This document shows positions 1 to 11,250 of a stretch of 64,000 nucleotides of DNA, piece by piece. The DNA comes from Miscanthus floridulus. Its lineage: Eukaryota; Streptophyta; Magnoliopsida; Poales; Poaceae. The DNA lies in the NCBI RefSeq assembly GCF_019320115.1, contig NC_089589.1, positions 26,388,487 through 26,452,486 on the forward strand, read 5' to 3'. Each line of letters opens with the position of its first letter. Positions within the stretch are counted from its first letter, which is position 1. A program made the position numbers and the translations under genes. Under the pieces are notes generated by a model, which ran no database searches, was not told the origin of the DNA, and saw only the letters and a list, made by a program, of their open reading frames with translations.

Positions 1-374
1 GGGCCTGCCTGGTTGTCGCCTCTTCATCTTTTTTTCTTTAAGAAGAAATGCTCGCCTCTTTATCTAGCTAGCACTAGTGTTAGTGTGTTACGAAAACATA
101 CTAGTAGTCTTAAGTTCAAAAAAAAACATAGTGGTCTTAGACATTGGCGCATGTATCTCCTATCCCGTAAATCTGCCCAAAACTCCGTGGCTTGACATGG
201 AGCTCTCTTGAAATCAAATAAAATTCCAGGTGGGGAAACTCTCCCCTCGTTTATTTCCAAAAAAAAATGAACATGGCTTGCCTTTGGCAGCACAGATGAA
301 AACGCTCGTGTTACACACTGCAGAGCTATATATAAATATACGGCTACACCTGTATACTGCTAACGCGCTAGGAA
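1..374. other. 3' flank of DGD1, no gene seen
   Basis: This stretch follows the stop codon of the minus-strand DGD1 gene and should hold its 3' untranslated region. I see no conserved reading frame or transposon end in it. Confidence 0.5.
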
Positions 375-3300
375 TTACCAGCCGTAGACCGGGTTCTGTA
401 CCTGGGGCGGCGGGAGGTGGAGGTCCAAGCTATGCTGCTTGTCGAAGTTCCGGGTTCCCGGGACAGCGCCGGTCGACAGCCTCAGGAGCTCGCTGCCGGT
501 GAAGCAGTAGTGCACGAACGCCAGGCCGCCGTCCACGACGTCCGACATGTTCGGTGCCGAGGCGGATCTCCTCATCCTTGTGTTCGCGCTCTTGCTGGAT
601 TCGCTGGCGCATTCGCTGCTGTCGCAGTTCAGGACCTTGTCGAGCTCGGAGTGCTCCATGAACCGCTGGGTGGCGGCCTCCCAGGACAGGTTGTACCGCT
701 GCTCGGGGGTCAGGGGCTGCGGGTCGCGGGTCATGGCTTCCTTCACTCTGGCGACGAAGTCCTCGGATGTTTTGTAGGTCAGGCAGTTGGGGAACGACCG
801 GAAGAAGTCGTTGGACGGGTGGTCGGCGCACACCACGAACTTGCCCATTGCTAGTGCCTCCGCGGTCGCGGTGCAGAGGACGTCGCTGATGCTCGGGTTT
901 ATGAAAACCTTGTACCTGAAAATGGAACAGTAGGACAGACATTCAAATTGACAAGAGAATAATGATATAACATCATCACATATAGGCAGAGAATGTCTAC
1001 AAAAGGCAACTGAGTAGTTCTGGTCTTTTACCCATGAAGAGAATCATCCGCGTGGTCCCGGCCTTTATGAAAGTTGAGGTTCAGATTCAACTTCCTGGCA
1101 GCCGATTGCACCTCGTGTGAATCCTCACCGTTTCCATAGATGTCCAGCTTGAAGCCTTCCAAATCACTCTTGTGCTTCGCGAACAAATCTATTAACTCTC
1201 TGTAACCCTTGGCCCAGACCATCTTCCCCAGAAAATAAGCTCCCTTAGAGAAGGATTGCTGGCCAGACTCCCGTTCTGCTGCTATTCTCTCTCCGACCTC
1301 CAGAAACTTGGGGTTCACACCATGCACATTGCAGATCATCGACTTGGGCAGATCTTGAGTAGCACCTGACAGCCGCAAGATCTACATAGCATAGACACCA
1401 ACTGATCAGACCACAAACGATAAACAGCCTGTAATATAGCCTACAACCACACATCACGCGGATGGCTCAAACATCAGAGGAATAATATAATGTGTTGAGT
1501 ACCTTATGGCAATAAGCTCTGGCGACCAAGTTATTAATGTGCTTAACAAAAAAGGCCTGAATAGCACCATTCTTCTCCCTCTTGATGTACTCCAAATAAT
1601 TTGTATGCACCACACCGACCACATGATTGAATTTGTCTGTCCAACGTTTCCCATGATGATACCAGTTGAGGTGCTCAGGCTCTTCCAAGATTGCAATATC
1701 AGCTTCCTTTGATGGTATAAACTGTGAAGTGTCCCCAGCAGGAATTATGCTTCTCCTTTCTTTTTGAAACTGTAGTTAGAAAAAATTGCGACTACATGAG
1801 CTATTGCACATAGTGTTCAAACATTGTGCTGAAAAGGAAAAGTTACCTTTCCAGGATAAAACGATATTTTGAAGTCTGTCTTGAAACCAACTCTTTCCTC
1901 CAGCCAATTCCTCATATAAGTTTCTTGCTCTTGTGGTGAATTAAAAGTCATGCTATTGGGGTACACAAGTTCTTGATCCGACTTACAAAGCCAGGGCACT
2001 ACCAAAGTTACATCTTGCTTGGAAGATTTAGCCAAGTATGCAGCTCGAAACAAAGGATTCACAGCTGTTCCAGTCATCCAGGGAAGACTGGCAGTGGTGA
2101 CTATGGCAACATGTCTCTTGCTAGATAAGTCAGACTTAGGGCCATCACTCCAAAATCCACCTTCATAATGGTGTCCTGTACTCTGTAGGACACTAGCTAT
2201 TCTTAGGTCGAGTTCATCCCCAACATTGTCATTTCTCAATGAAGATGGTTCACTTGCTGACAAAAACCTATATGCAGGGTGGTCCTTGCGCTTGCTGCAT
2301 AGAGACTCCACCAACTTGTCACATACATCTAAAGCAGATGAGAAAGAATAATCAGCTCAATGCAAGCTAAACATTATAGCTATTGTAATAAAAAATCAAG
2401 CATCTTACCTCTTTTTATACCAAGTTGGTCGAATAGTGGTACAGATTGCTTTACAAAATAAGCAAGAAGTTCTCCTAAATCCAGTGGTGGAACATCCTGC
2501 ACAAGTGCGATACTGGTTATGAAAATGCAAAAGTGGACAAGATTGATTAGACTGTGTTCTAACAAGATGGAATGTTCATCTTTTGCTTAATAAGGGTTTA
2601 CAAAGATATACAAAAGAGATTAGTTGTACCAGGATTTCAGAAAAATGTTACATAGTGACCATATTACTTTACATAAGTAATGTATTGAAAGCAACATTTA
2701 ACACAATCATTTTTACTTAGATTGAACATTTCTTGCAAAAGTCACTCTCAGAAGTCAGTAATTAAATATAAGCAAATAAAAGATGCCACTATGAGCAAAA
2801 GATTTCAGAAGTGAATCTCCTTGACAGCACTGTGCAACAAGAATTGAATCAAGAGGACTAACCTCAGATGCATCAGGCGCAAAGCTGATTGATTTCTGCA
2901 ATAAGAAGTGCAATGGTGCGTCAATTAATCTGCTACAGGAACAAGAGCAGTCTGCATCATGTATATCCCGAGATAAGCTTCACTAGGATTGACACATTCC
3001 AAGCGAGTGTAAATTACATGATTATGCAGATACTAAATCTATTGAAGAGTGAAGACTATGACTAAATTTCCAACTTCTGACTTTTCATTGTTGAATTCTA
3101 GCCCTCAATGTCTATAAGTTCTGTTTATATAAATCTAAACATGAAGAAAATAAAATTGGCTAGACTTGTAGGCTTCACAGAAGAACATCTCCATGAGCTT
3201 TGAACCTCCAATTGTTTAACATTACTATTTTCCTTAACTCATTCAGTACACGATCCGCAATTTCAATTCTACCCAAATTCTATTATTTAGCATGGCACAT

Positions 3301-4267
3301 AACAGAAATATCAAATCTATTGAGCAGCTACAGTCACAGAGTGCTCCTTCTAAACTCATTTCTTCCAAATATGGAAAGTACTATCCAAAATCTTGATTTT
3401 TTACACCTTGTTTTTTCAAATTCTCAAGTACTCTTGATCATAAAAACTATTTTTTAGCAAAGCTGCTAAAAAAGTATGCATGTTTTGTGTCCACGAAGCA
3501 ATTCAGTTTGAATAGCATGAGAGTTTATTCCCATCCAAATTCAAACAAACATCTCCATTTGACACCCAAGGGAACTGCACAATTTCCACAATCAACTTCT
3601 TCCGATTGAAAGACAAACATCCAAATTCAAACAAACATCTCCATTTGACACCCAAGGGAACACACGCTCAAGTAAGTTGACAGTCCTGCTCAATTCGAGC
3701 CGTGTTGGATTTTGGGTTGTGTTGCTTGCTTCTCGAGGTTTAGTAAACTATCCTAATCAACAGTCCTATTCTGACTATACCAAATGTTTCTAGGAAGCTT
3801 ACCAAGCTGAGCTTGAGCTTGTGCAGCATGTCGCTGGGCGACTGGGCCTGCCCCTGCCTCCTCCGCTCGAGCTCCCTGAGGCGGGCCTTGACCATCCTGA
3901 CGGGCTCCCACTCCTCGGCCTCCTCCGCCTCCCACCTCCACCTGGCGGCCCTGGCGTCCCTCCACGCGTCGGCCTCGAACGCCTTCCCGAACGCGGACAG
4001 GTCGAGCCGCGTCCGCGCCGAGGACGATGAGGAGGAGTAGGCGCGGCGGAGGCGCGCGAACAGCTCGGGCTCCGGCACCGGCGCGCTCAGGAAGGTCTCG
4101 AGCTCCCCGGCCCGCGCACGGATGAGGCGGAGGTCCTCCCGCAGCCCGCGGGAGAGGAACGAGAGCGCGCCTTGGCCTGTCGTCCCCGCCACGCCGCCAC
4201 CGCTACCGCCGCCGCCGCCACCGGAGGCCGCGGCGGGCGGGCGGGTGTCGACGCCGAAGCTGGCCAT
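375..4267 (-). CDS. DGD1: Digalactosyldiacylglycerol synthase 1, seven exons, complete
   Basis: Family role: a GT4-type galactosyltransferase of the chloroplast outer envelope that adds a second galactose to MGDG to make DGDG, a main thylakoid lipid. Exons on the minus strand, in gene order: 4267-3803, 2895-2863, 2496-2409, 2328-1847, 1769-1503, 1381-1032 and 915-375. Every intron is GT-AG and the phases join without a stop, giving 741 residues. Arabidopsis DGD1 is about 808, so the N-terminal part is shorter. The start is the ATG at 4267 (MASFGVDTR), before a Gly/Ser-rich N terminus. Conserved stretches seen include the [20 protein letters not shown] loop, [40 protein letters not shown], and [16 protein letters not shown] near the C terminus. 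The last residues, PVYGW, resemble the family end PIFGW. No damage was seen, so this is probably a working gene. The region above 4267 is GC-rich, as in grass leaders. DGD2 is less likely because a long N-terminal extension is present. Confidence 0.96.
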
Positions 4268-4833
4268 GTGGACGGGCGGCGGCGAGTGGCGATAGGGATA
4301 GGATAGGGCTTTGCGCGCTGCGGGAGGAGGGAGGCGGTGGCGGCGGTGGATGATGGGTGGAAAGGATGGGGGAGGACCGGAGGAGGAGAGGAGGAAGAGA
4401 AAGTAGCGGTCGAGGATATTTCGCGGGCCCCGGCCCCGGCGCCGGCTGAGGTGGCGGCACGGAGGAGGTGAGGTGGACCCTGTCGGGCGCCAGCGTGAAG
4501 GCCACACGCGAAAGCAACGGCTCAGATGAAGGTCGTGAGAAAATCGACGGTGCGGGATGCTTCCACCTGGCATTTGGTCTTCGCCCCTGAACGAATGGTT
4601 GGCACTCGCGGCAAGGACTGTCGGCTGCTCCACGGACCACGAGCCACGGCCATGAATTTCTTTTGAAAATCGGAACAGATGGGTTTACAAAATACAAATG
4701 TTGAGTTCCTCTTCTTCTTAAGGATCCATTTGAAACGCGGGAATCAGGAATTTGTTCAACTTCATATGAAAAACATAGAAATCATGAAACTTCCCGCCCG
4801 TAATTTACAACAGAATTTGGCATACTAACTCTA
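4268..4833. other. 5' flank and leader region of DGD1
   Basis: GC-rich sequence upstream of the DGD1 start, up to about 4640, fits a 5' untranslated region and promoter-proximal DNA. I could not place a TATA box or transcription start. A short piece at 4728-4795 resembles the end of the MITE family found just beyond it. Confidence 0.4.
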
Positions 4834-5254
4834 CGGGCTCGTTTGGAACGCGGGTTTGGAGAAACGTAGGAATAGGAGAAACGCAGGGATAGGATAAAAT
4901 TGCAGGTGAAAAATAGAGGATTAGAAAACATAGGATATGAATAGAAATGATTCTTTAGAACATAGGAAAGGAAGAACATAAGCTTGCAACAGTAATTTAT
5001 TCTTAGTCATCTAGTCATCAGCATTATACCTTTTTTTATTCTTGCTTGGTACGAGTAACAAGGAGAGTTGCCTCGGTCTTCGCACAAAAAACGAGGTCCA
5101 ATTGGATGTTAAGTTTTCTCCGTTTTCATGGGGTTGGCACAGTATTCCTATGAATTTCATCTGCTTCGTTCCCATGAACCAAAAGCATAAACAGTGCCAT
5201 TTCAAAGGAATCCTCAATGAAATTCCTACGTTTCGTCCGTGAACCAAAGGGGGC
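4834..5254. mobile_element. MITE, Tourist-like
   Basis: The ends form imperfect inverted repeats (CGGGCTCGTTTGGAACGCGG on the left; the right end reads inward as GCCCCCTTTGGTTCACGG). They are flanked by CTA on both sides (4831-4833 and 5255-5257), a 3-bp duplication as in PIF/Harbinger MITEs. No coding capacity is seen. It lies about 560 bp upstream of the DGD1 start. Confidence 0.6.
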
Positions 5255-5574
5255 CTACAAATTTGGCACCAACGATAGCATAGAACAACTCTTTTATCTA
5301 TGAGCATACAGCAGGAGACCAAGACAGAAGTGCACTTATCTTGGCATGTACAGGCAGATTAGCATAGAACCAAGACTGAAAGCGACGGTCATTGGAGTGG
5401 GCACGGCAGATGAGTTGGAGCCTTGCACGCTTGGCAGTGCTGCCCTAGTAAAAGACCGAAAGTAACGGACATGCGCTGTTCTTGCCAGACAGCCCGCCGT
5501 GAAGCAAACGCGCGTGGTGTTTAATGCAGGAACTAAAGTATAAGTATAAGTTGTCACGTTAAGTGTTGGGATAG

Positions 5575-5815
5575 TAATAATAAAATAAATTACAGAAGTC
5601 GTCGGTAATCCACAAGATAAATCTATTAAGCCTAATTAATTCGCCATTAGCACATGTTACTGTAGCACAAACATTGTCAAATCGTGGACTAATTAGGCTT
5701 AATAGATTCGTCTCGTAAATTAGCCTTAATCTATGCATTTAGTTTCGTAATTAGTCTATATTTAATATTACAAATTAATATTAAATATTCGATGTGATAG
5801 AGACTAAAAAAAATT
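5575..5815. mobile_element. MITE core related to the element at 6812-7154
   Basis: The inverted core around AAGCCTAATTAATTCGCCATTAGCACATG and ACTAATTAGGCTTAATAGATTCGTCTCG matches the MITE at 6812-7154 closely. Clear terminal repeats and a target duplication were not found, so the ends are approximate and the copy may be truncated. Confidence 0.55.
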
Positions 5816-6253
5816 AGGAGGGAAAATCAGTCACCTAAGCCTGTACAAGTGCACGGGGACAGGTTCTTCGTCAGATGCCACCATGGTGGTCAGGCTCGCC
5901 TTCAGTCTTGCTTCAGATGGCCGCCAACCTCTGACTCTGGGTGCCTCTCCCTGTCAGGGATCAGCATCAGCGTACAAATGTTTGGCACGGGGGAGAGCCG
6001 CCGTGCCAGCCGTGGAAATGTCGATTTATCATTGCTGGACACGAAGAATGCCATGAAAATTCCCTTCGTGAGTTGCTTTGGATGCAAGGAAGAAGGGTAA
6101 AGATGCTGATGCTTACTCATCTATCCGTTTCTTGTGCCTTACCTGCTAATTTGTTCCAGCCCTCAGTTGATTTGTCTTCAGTCAGGAATTCAGGATCAGT
6201 GTCAGAATCTGTGAAATACCCTGGCCCAACTTTCTTCAAGTCTATTACAGATA
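5816..6253. other. Unassigned spacer
   Basis: No gene is recognised. Short open stretches exist but show no known motif. Confidence 0.3.
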
Positions 6254-6496
6254 CTCCCTCCCTCCAAAAAAGAAGGACGTTATGAGATACGTGCAAATTA
6301 AACTTTCTCAATTTTAACTAGATTCGTAGAAAATGCGTGCAGCATTTATATCTTTAAATAAGTTTATTATGAAAGTATATTCAACGATTTATCTAATGAT
6401 ACTAATTATATATTATAAAAATTAATATTCTTTTATATATAATTAGTCAAAGTTAAAAAAAATAACTTCTCGAGAATAACTTCTATTTTGAAACCG
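6254..6496. mobile_element. Stowaway MITE (mariner type), right end lost
   Basis: It starts with CTCCCTCCCTCC after a TA dinucleotide. It then carries the typical Stowaway interior, including AATAAGTTTATTATGAAAGT followed by a stretch ending ATCTAATGATACTAAT. The right side reaches TTTTGAAACCG, but the expected final GAGGGAG and TA are missing, so the copy is degenerate at that end. Confidence 0.75.
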
Positions 6497-6811
6497 AAAA
6501 GTACGTGAGTTATCCAAACGATGTGAAGTCGGAAGTGCTCCAATCATAGGCCAGGCTTAATGTCAACTCAACATGACACAGCAGCGTCGACCGGTAAGAT
6601 TGCTACACTCCAAGCATATGTGCAGTACCTGTCTCCCCTGCTACTGTGGTCCAAGTTTCAAGCTTGCTATTTGAGTTGTTTTTTTGTCGGCAACAGTATC
6701 AGAATCTTTGAAATTCCTAGGCCCAACTTTGGATTCTGTCAGACTCACAGCCATATCCTAATTATTAGAAGGATCTTTACAGCTCCAGTCAGATGGCATT
6801 CTTCATGTTAA
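6497..6811. other. Unassigned spacer between MITEs
   Basis: No gene, RNA or repeat is recognised here. Confidence 0.3.
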
Positions 6812-7154
6812 GAGGTGTTTGGTTCTTAGTCGCTCATAAAATTCATGTCACATCGAATGTTTAGATACTAATAAAGAGTATTAAATATAGATTAATTACA
6901 AAAACAATTACATAGATGGAGACTAATTTGCGAGACGATTTTTTAAGCCTAATTAATCTGTCATTAGCACATGTTTACTGTAGCACCACGCTGTCGAATC
7001 ATTGACTAATTAGGCTTAAAAGATTCGTCTCGCAAATTAGTCGCAAGTTGTGTAATTAGTTTCGTAATTAGTCTATATTTAATACTCCATGCATGTGTCT
7101 AAACATTCGATATGACAGAAATTTTAGGAGCGCCAGTAGAAACCAAACGGGACC
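6812..7154. mobile_element. MITE, Tourist/PIF-Harbinger type, TSD TAA
   Basis: The left end reads GAGGTGTTTGGTTCTTAGTC and the right end reads inward GGTCCCGTTTGGTTTC. TAA flanks both sides (6809-6811 and 7155-7157). The centre carries inverted GGAGACTAATTTGCGAGACG and CGTCTCGCAAATTAGTC segments that would fold into a long hairpin. No coding sequence is present. Confidence 0.8.
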
Positions 7155-7157
7155 TAA

Positions 7158-7789
7158 CTCAGGAAGTATGGTACCGAATAAATCTGGATGCTAAGATTCT
7201 TACTTCAGGAATGTCTCCATTATAGCACAATACCGAGTAATGGCTTTCTAAGCATGAGTGGCCATTCCATTTCCAACAATGTAAGCAAATACATTCCCTA
7301 CCACGGAACATGTTGGAAACTCAGCAGCTTCTAGACATAAATTTATAGCTTTCCTCACCACAAGTTCTCAGACATGACAGCAACACCAAATTTATCAGTT
7401 TCATGGAAGTCTCAGTCAGACCTTTGTTGCACAAAACTTGACTGAAAGTTAAACTTTGTAACCGAGCATCCATGTTTCACAAGTTCTATGACTGCACTGC
7501 TGGCTCCAGCAAGTTGATGTGAGAATTTACAGTCTGAGACAAGAAAATTGGCATGACAATCTACATTCACACACCACATGGGCATCGGTTAGAGGCATTT
7601 GTCACATTCAGGCGCAATGTCATGCGATGCCAGAACTGACCTGAAGACCTTGCCACCAACAGCAGACAATGTCTCAACAGATTTCTGAATTTACCAGCCA
7701 GGAGGGGCCCTTGCTGCATGAACTGCACTTCAAGTCTTAACTGCACTTCAAGTCTACAACTGCTGATGCATTAGTCAGACCGCAAGTTT
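7158..7789. other. Unassigned spacer, 3' side of the PPR fragment
   Basis: It could be the former 3' region of the minus-strand PPR gene fragment. No conserved feature is seen. Confidence 0.3.
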
Positions 7790-8332
7790 TCACGCAATGC
7801 CATACCGGCGCATGAGCCCGGCCACCCGCTCGGCGACGTCGACGCGGCCGTGCACACGGCACGCGGCGAGCAGCGCGGCGAAGATGACCCTGTCAGGGCG
7901 CGCCTCCACCCCGGCCACGAGCCGCTCCGCCTCCTCCACCTCCCCGGCGCGCCCCAGCATCTCCACCATGCACGTGTAGTGCTGCAGCGCGGGGCGGGGC
8001 ACCCTCACGAACACGCGCCTCCCCTCGGCCACCATCCCGGCGCGCGCGCACGCCGCCAGGAGCACCGTCACCGCCCTGTCGTCCGCCTCCGCCTCCGGGA
8101 CGGCGAGCAGCGCCAGCGCCTCCGCGCACTGGCCGTGCGCCGAGAGCGCCCCGGCGAGCGCGGTGCGGGACGAGAGCGTCGGGGGCGTTTCGTCGAACAG
8201 GGCGCGCGCGGAGACGAGGTCCCCGCAGGCCGAGTAGCCCTGGATGAGGGACGCCGCGAGGAGGGCGGGGACCCCGCGCCGGAGCACCGCGGCGTGGATG
8301 GAGGCCACCAGCGGCAGCGACGGCAGTGGTCC
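7790..8332 (-). pseudogene. 5'-truncated PPR protein gene (PLS/E-type)
   Basis: The minus-strand frame, stop codon at 7790-7792, encodes about 175 residues of a plant PPR protein. Segments such as LLAASLIQGYSACGDLVSAR, HYTCMVEMLGRAGEVEEAER and IFAALLAACRVHGRVDVAER are the repeats and E-type tail of PLS-class PPR proteins, which usually act in organelle RNA editing or processing. There is no DYW domain. No ATG opens the frame: the position that could look like a start at 8308 is GTG. The frame runs upstream to about 8332, where the hairpin element begins, and the N-terminal repeats are absent. The coding part is extremely GC-rich, typical of intron-less grass PPR genes. I infer a gene broken by the neighbouring insertion or a rearrangement; whether the rest survives elsewhere cannot be seen. 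Confidence 0.75.
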
Positions 8333-8338
8333 TGTTAT

Positions 8339-9050
8339 AAGCAGTTTTAAAGGCAGTTTTGTCTTTTTCTTTTTTATTTATTTCGGTTAAAATTTTGAAA
8401 ATCATAATAAATTAAAGAAAAATTATAAAATGAAAATTCTAATTTTGTTGGACTCTACATGAGTATATCTACACGGTGAACATATAATATGGTATGCTTT
8501 AGTAAAAAGTTTTTGTTGTAGCTTTAGATCTATGCTTTTCTGTAATTAAATGGAATAATTCATAGCAGCAGTTTTAATTGTCCAATTGTGGTAAAATTTT
8601 TATGGTGAGCTAATTATTGTATGCTTAAACTGCAGTAAAAATTTCATACTTATTGCATTATGTATAACTTAGTTATAGATTTTATTTAGGTTTATGCTTG
8701 TTAAATATAAATAAATCTATAACTAAGCTATACATGATCCAATGAATATGAAATTTTTACTACAGTTCAATCATACAATAATTAGCCCACCATAAAAATT
8801 TTATCACAATTGGACCATCGAAACTACAGCTATGAATTATTCCAATTAATTATAGAAAGCATAGATCTAAAGCCATAGCAAAAACTTTGTACTAAAGCAT
8901 GCCATATTATATATTTAATGCGTAGATCTACTCATGTGGAGTCCAACAAAATTGAATTTTGTATTTTATGATTTTTCTGTGATTTACTATGATTTTTCGA
9001 AAATTCAGCCAAAATAAAAAAAAAGAAAAAGACAAAACCGCATTCAAAAC
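8339..9050. repeat. 0.7 kb DNA hairpin (fold-back element)
   Basis: Arms of about 350 bp (8339-8690 and 8700-9050) are inverted copies of each other around a short loop near 8695. The left arm starts with a CAGTTTTGTCTTTTTC-type sequence and the right arm ends with GAAAAAGACAAAACCGC. Arm identity looks high but imperfect. The interior resembles part of the solo-LTR-like insertion at about 31490-31790. Sequence beyond the right arm to about 9182 looks like more of the same mobile element. No target duplication was found. Confidence 0.8.
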
Positions 9051-10058
9051 TTTTTATACGGGGTCAGGGAGGTAAGATGAACGGTTTTAAAAGTTAAGGG
9101 AGGTGTTTTGCTAGGTTTTGGAGTTCAGGGAGGAAAAGCGGACTTTCGCGAAAGTTGAAGGAGATAATATGGACTTTTTCCAAGGGAATAAACGTGTGGA
9201 TTGAGGTCAGACGGCCCATGGGCCGTGAGCGGGCCGTGGACTGGAATTGGACGCACAGCATATTCTCTGCGGTGTGCGTGCCCTCGTCGTGGGTTGACCA
9301 TGAGCCACCGGCGGCGTTTCCTGAATCTGGTGATGCGTAACTGGATCACCGGCGTGTACTCCCTGCACCGCATCGACCTCCACTCTAGTCACAACAACCT
9401 TTTCTACCCAACGGCGGCGCCTGCGGAGGAAGCGGCGGCGGCGCAGGATCCGAGCGCACTGTTCGGCGGGATACGGAGGCATGTAGCGCTAAACGAGGTG
9501 CCGCAGATACGGGTGCCGGCGGCGGCACAGAGCTTCCTGCGCCGGCAGGTTCCGTCGTCGGCCTACGACACCGGCCCAGTCTGCTGCGTCGCGCTGTCGG
9601 AGAGCGAGACGTTGTTCCTGGACTGCAACTCGCGCGGCGCCTTCCTCTACGACGCCGACGAACGGTGCGTCGTCACGCTGCCGAACCTGCACGAGAGCAA
9701 GCGGTACGTTCCCCGTCTGCCTCTCCGTCACCAGCGCCGGTAACGACTCCAGAGACGACACCATCTACGTCATGGATCGGTCGGCGCCGCCGCCGCCGAC
9801 CGGAGACACCATCCAGCTCCAGGCCTTGGTCCACCACAAGGTGCACAACAGGATTTTCTACAAAGATGACTGGCGCTGCGACGAGCTCCCGCCGCCACCC
9901 TACGTCACCAACGGCGACGACGATCGGCGCAACTTTATCTGCTCCCACGCACTGGTCGGCAGCGCGTCCGACGTGATCTGCGTGTCCACGGATGGTGCCG
10001 CTGCTTGGACACGGCGAGCCGCACGTGGAGCAAGGCCGGCGACTGGGCTTTGTCCTTC

Positions 10059-10535
10059 GAGAAAATTGGCTATTTGCCATCGCAAAGGCTTCGCAAAATT
10101 GCCATTTAAAAAATTGACTTCGTAAAATTGCCAGTGTAAATATATACACTTTGTTTTTGTTGCCATAATCCCTATTTAGCTCCTTTGTTTCTGAATTTTG
10201 GGATTGTCCTCCATACGAAAAGACATTGCTGCCCTTGGCTACTTGGAGACGTCCGTTTGCATCACCGTTCACGCCTTGGCTGCGTCGGACGTCAGAAAGA
10301 TCAGCGTCATGTTTCTGGAAGGGAACGAGAATACGGAGCAATATATTTTATAATGTAATTGTACTACAGAAACGTGAAATTTTCTTCATATGTTCAGCAA
10401 CAGTGACGCTGACAACAACAAGCATGTCATTTTCGGCGCATAGGAGGGAAGCCATCAGCCATCGGATGATCAGGTATGCCTAGCCTACTGCCTACCCTAT
10501 AGCACGTACTATACATGAAATCGCTCGCTTATCTG
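10059..10535 (+). repeat. Left terminal inverted repeat of the MULE
   Basis: About 477 bp, inverted relative to 14293-14774 with scattered mismatches. Its inner end is the GAAATCGCTCGCTTATCTG block. Confidence 0.9.
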
Positions 10536-10734
10536 CTCTGCAGGACAGCAGGAGCAGGAGGCGTACCTCATTCTCTGAAATGCATGGCAGCCACCGAAAG
10601 AAAGCCCTCCAACAATCAAGGCCACGGCACTCCACCTGCATGTACGACGTTCCCGAACAAGCTACCAAGTACCAACTGCATGCACTCCACCTCCGTTCAC
10701 GCATATTCTGTCACACCAATTCATAAATTAAAAA

Positions 10735-10860
10735 TAAAATGAGTTCACATCCGAATCCATAAGCTGAGTATAAATGAGTTCATCTCACACATGCATAAAT
10801 TGAGCCTAAATGAGTTCATCTTGTAAATCTATAATTTAAGTCTAAACGAGTTCATCCAAT
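10735..10860. repeat. Minisatellite inside the MULE
   Basis: Four imperfect units of roughly 35-40 bp repeat the theme AAATGAGTTCATC followed by a CATAAATTGAG-like stretch. It lies between the left TIR and the transposase 3' end. Confidence 0.7.
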
Positions 10861-11250
10861 ATGTAGCCTTCTTTTTGGCGTCAACTTCTTTGGTGCAGCT
10901 GTAGTAGGCATTCTCTCTGGAGTAGTGGTCATAGATTGTGCTGAACCGTCCTCTCCCAGCAAGTAAGCAAGACGGCTACACACAGATAGTACTACACTTA
11001 GATAAATTTTTTTGGACTAGATTTGTACATCAAAATGACATAGATTATTTCTATGACTGTTTTTTACCTTCTAGTCACCCTTCCAGGACTATCCCGTAGT
11101 ATTTGCTCTCTAGTTGGTCTCTGTGGGGTGCTAACCTCATCTGACTTAGCCTTTGTGACATTCTTTCTAGGCTGTCTCTTTCTACAAGAAAAAGGAAATT
11201 AAATTTTATAATGACATTATAATTATAGGATTGAATGTAAAAACAAAGGT

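Noticed and set aside
8306..8308. Start of the PPR fragment at this position
   Set aside because: The codon is GTG, not a normal plant start; the frame continues upstream and is cut by the hairpin element.
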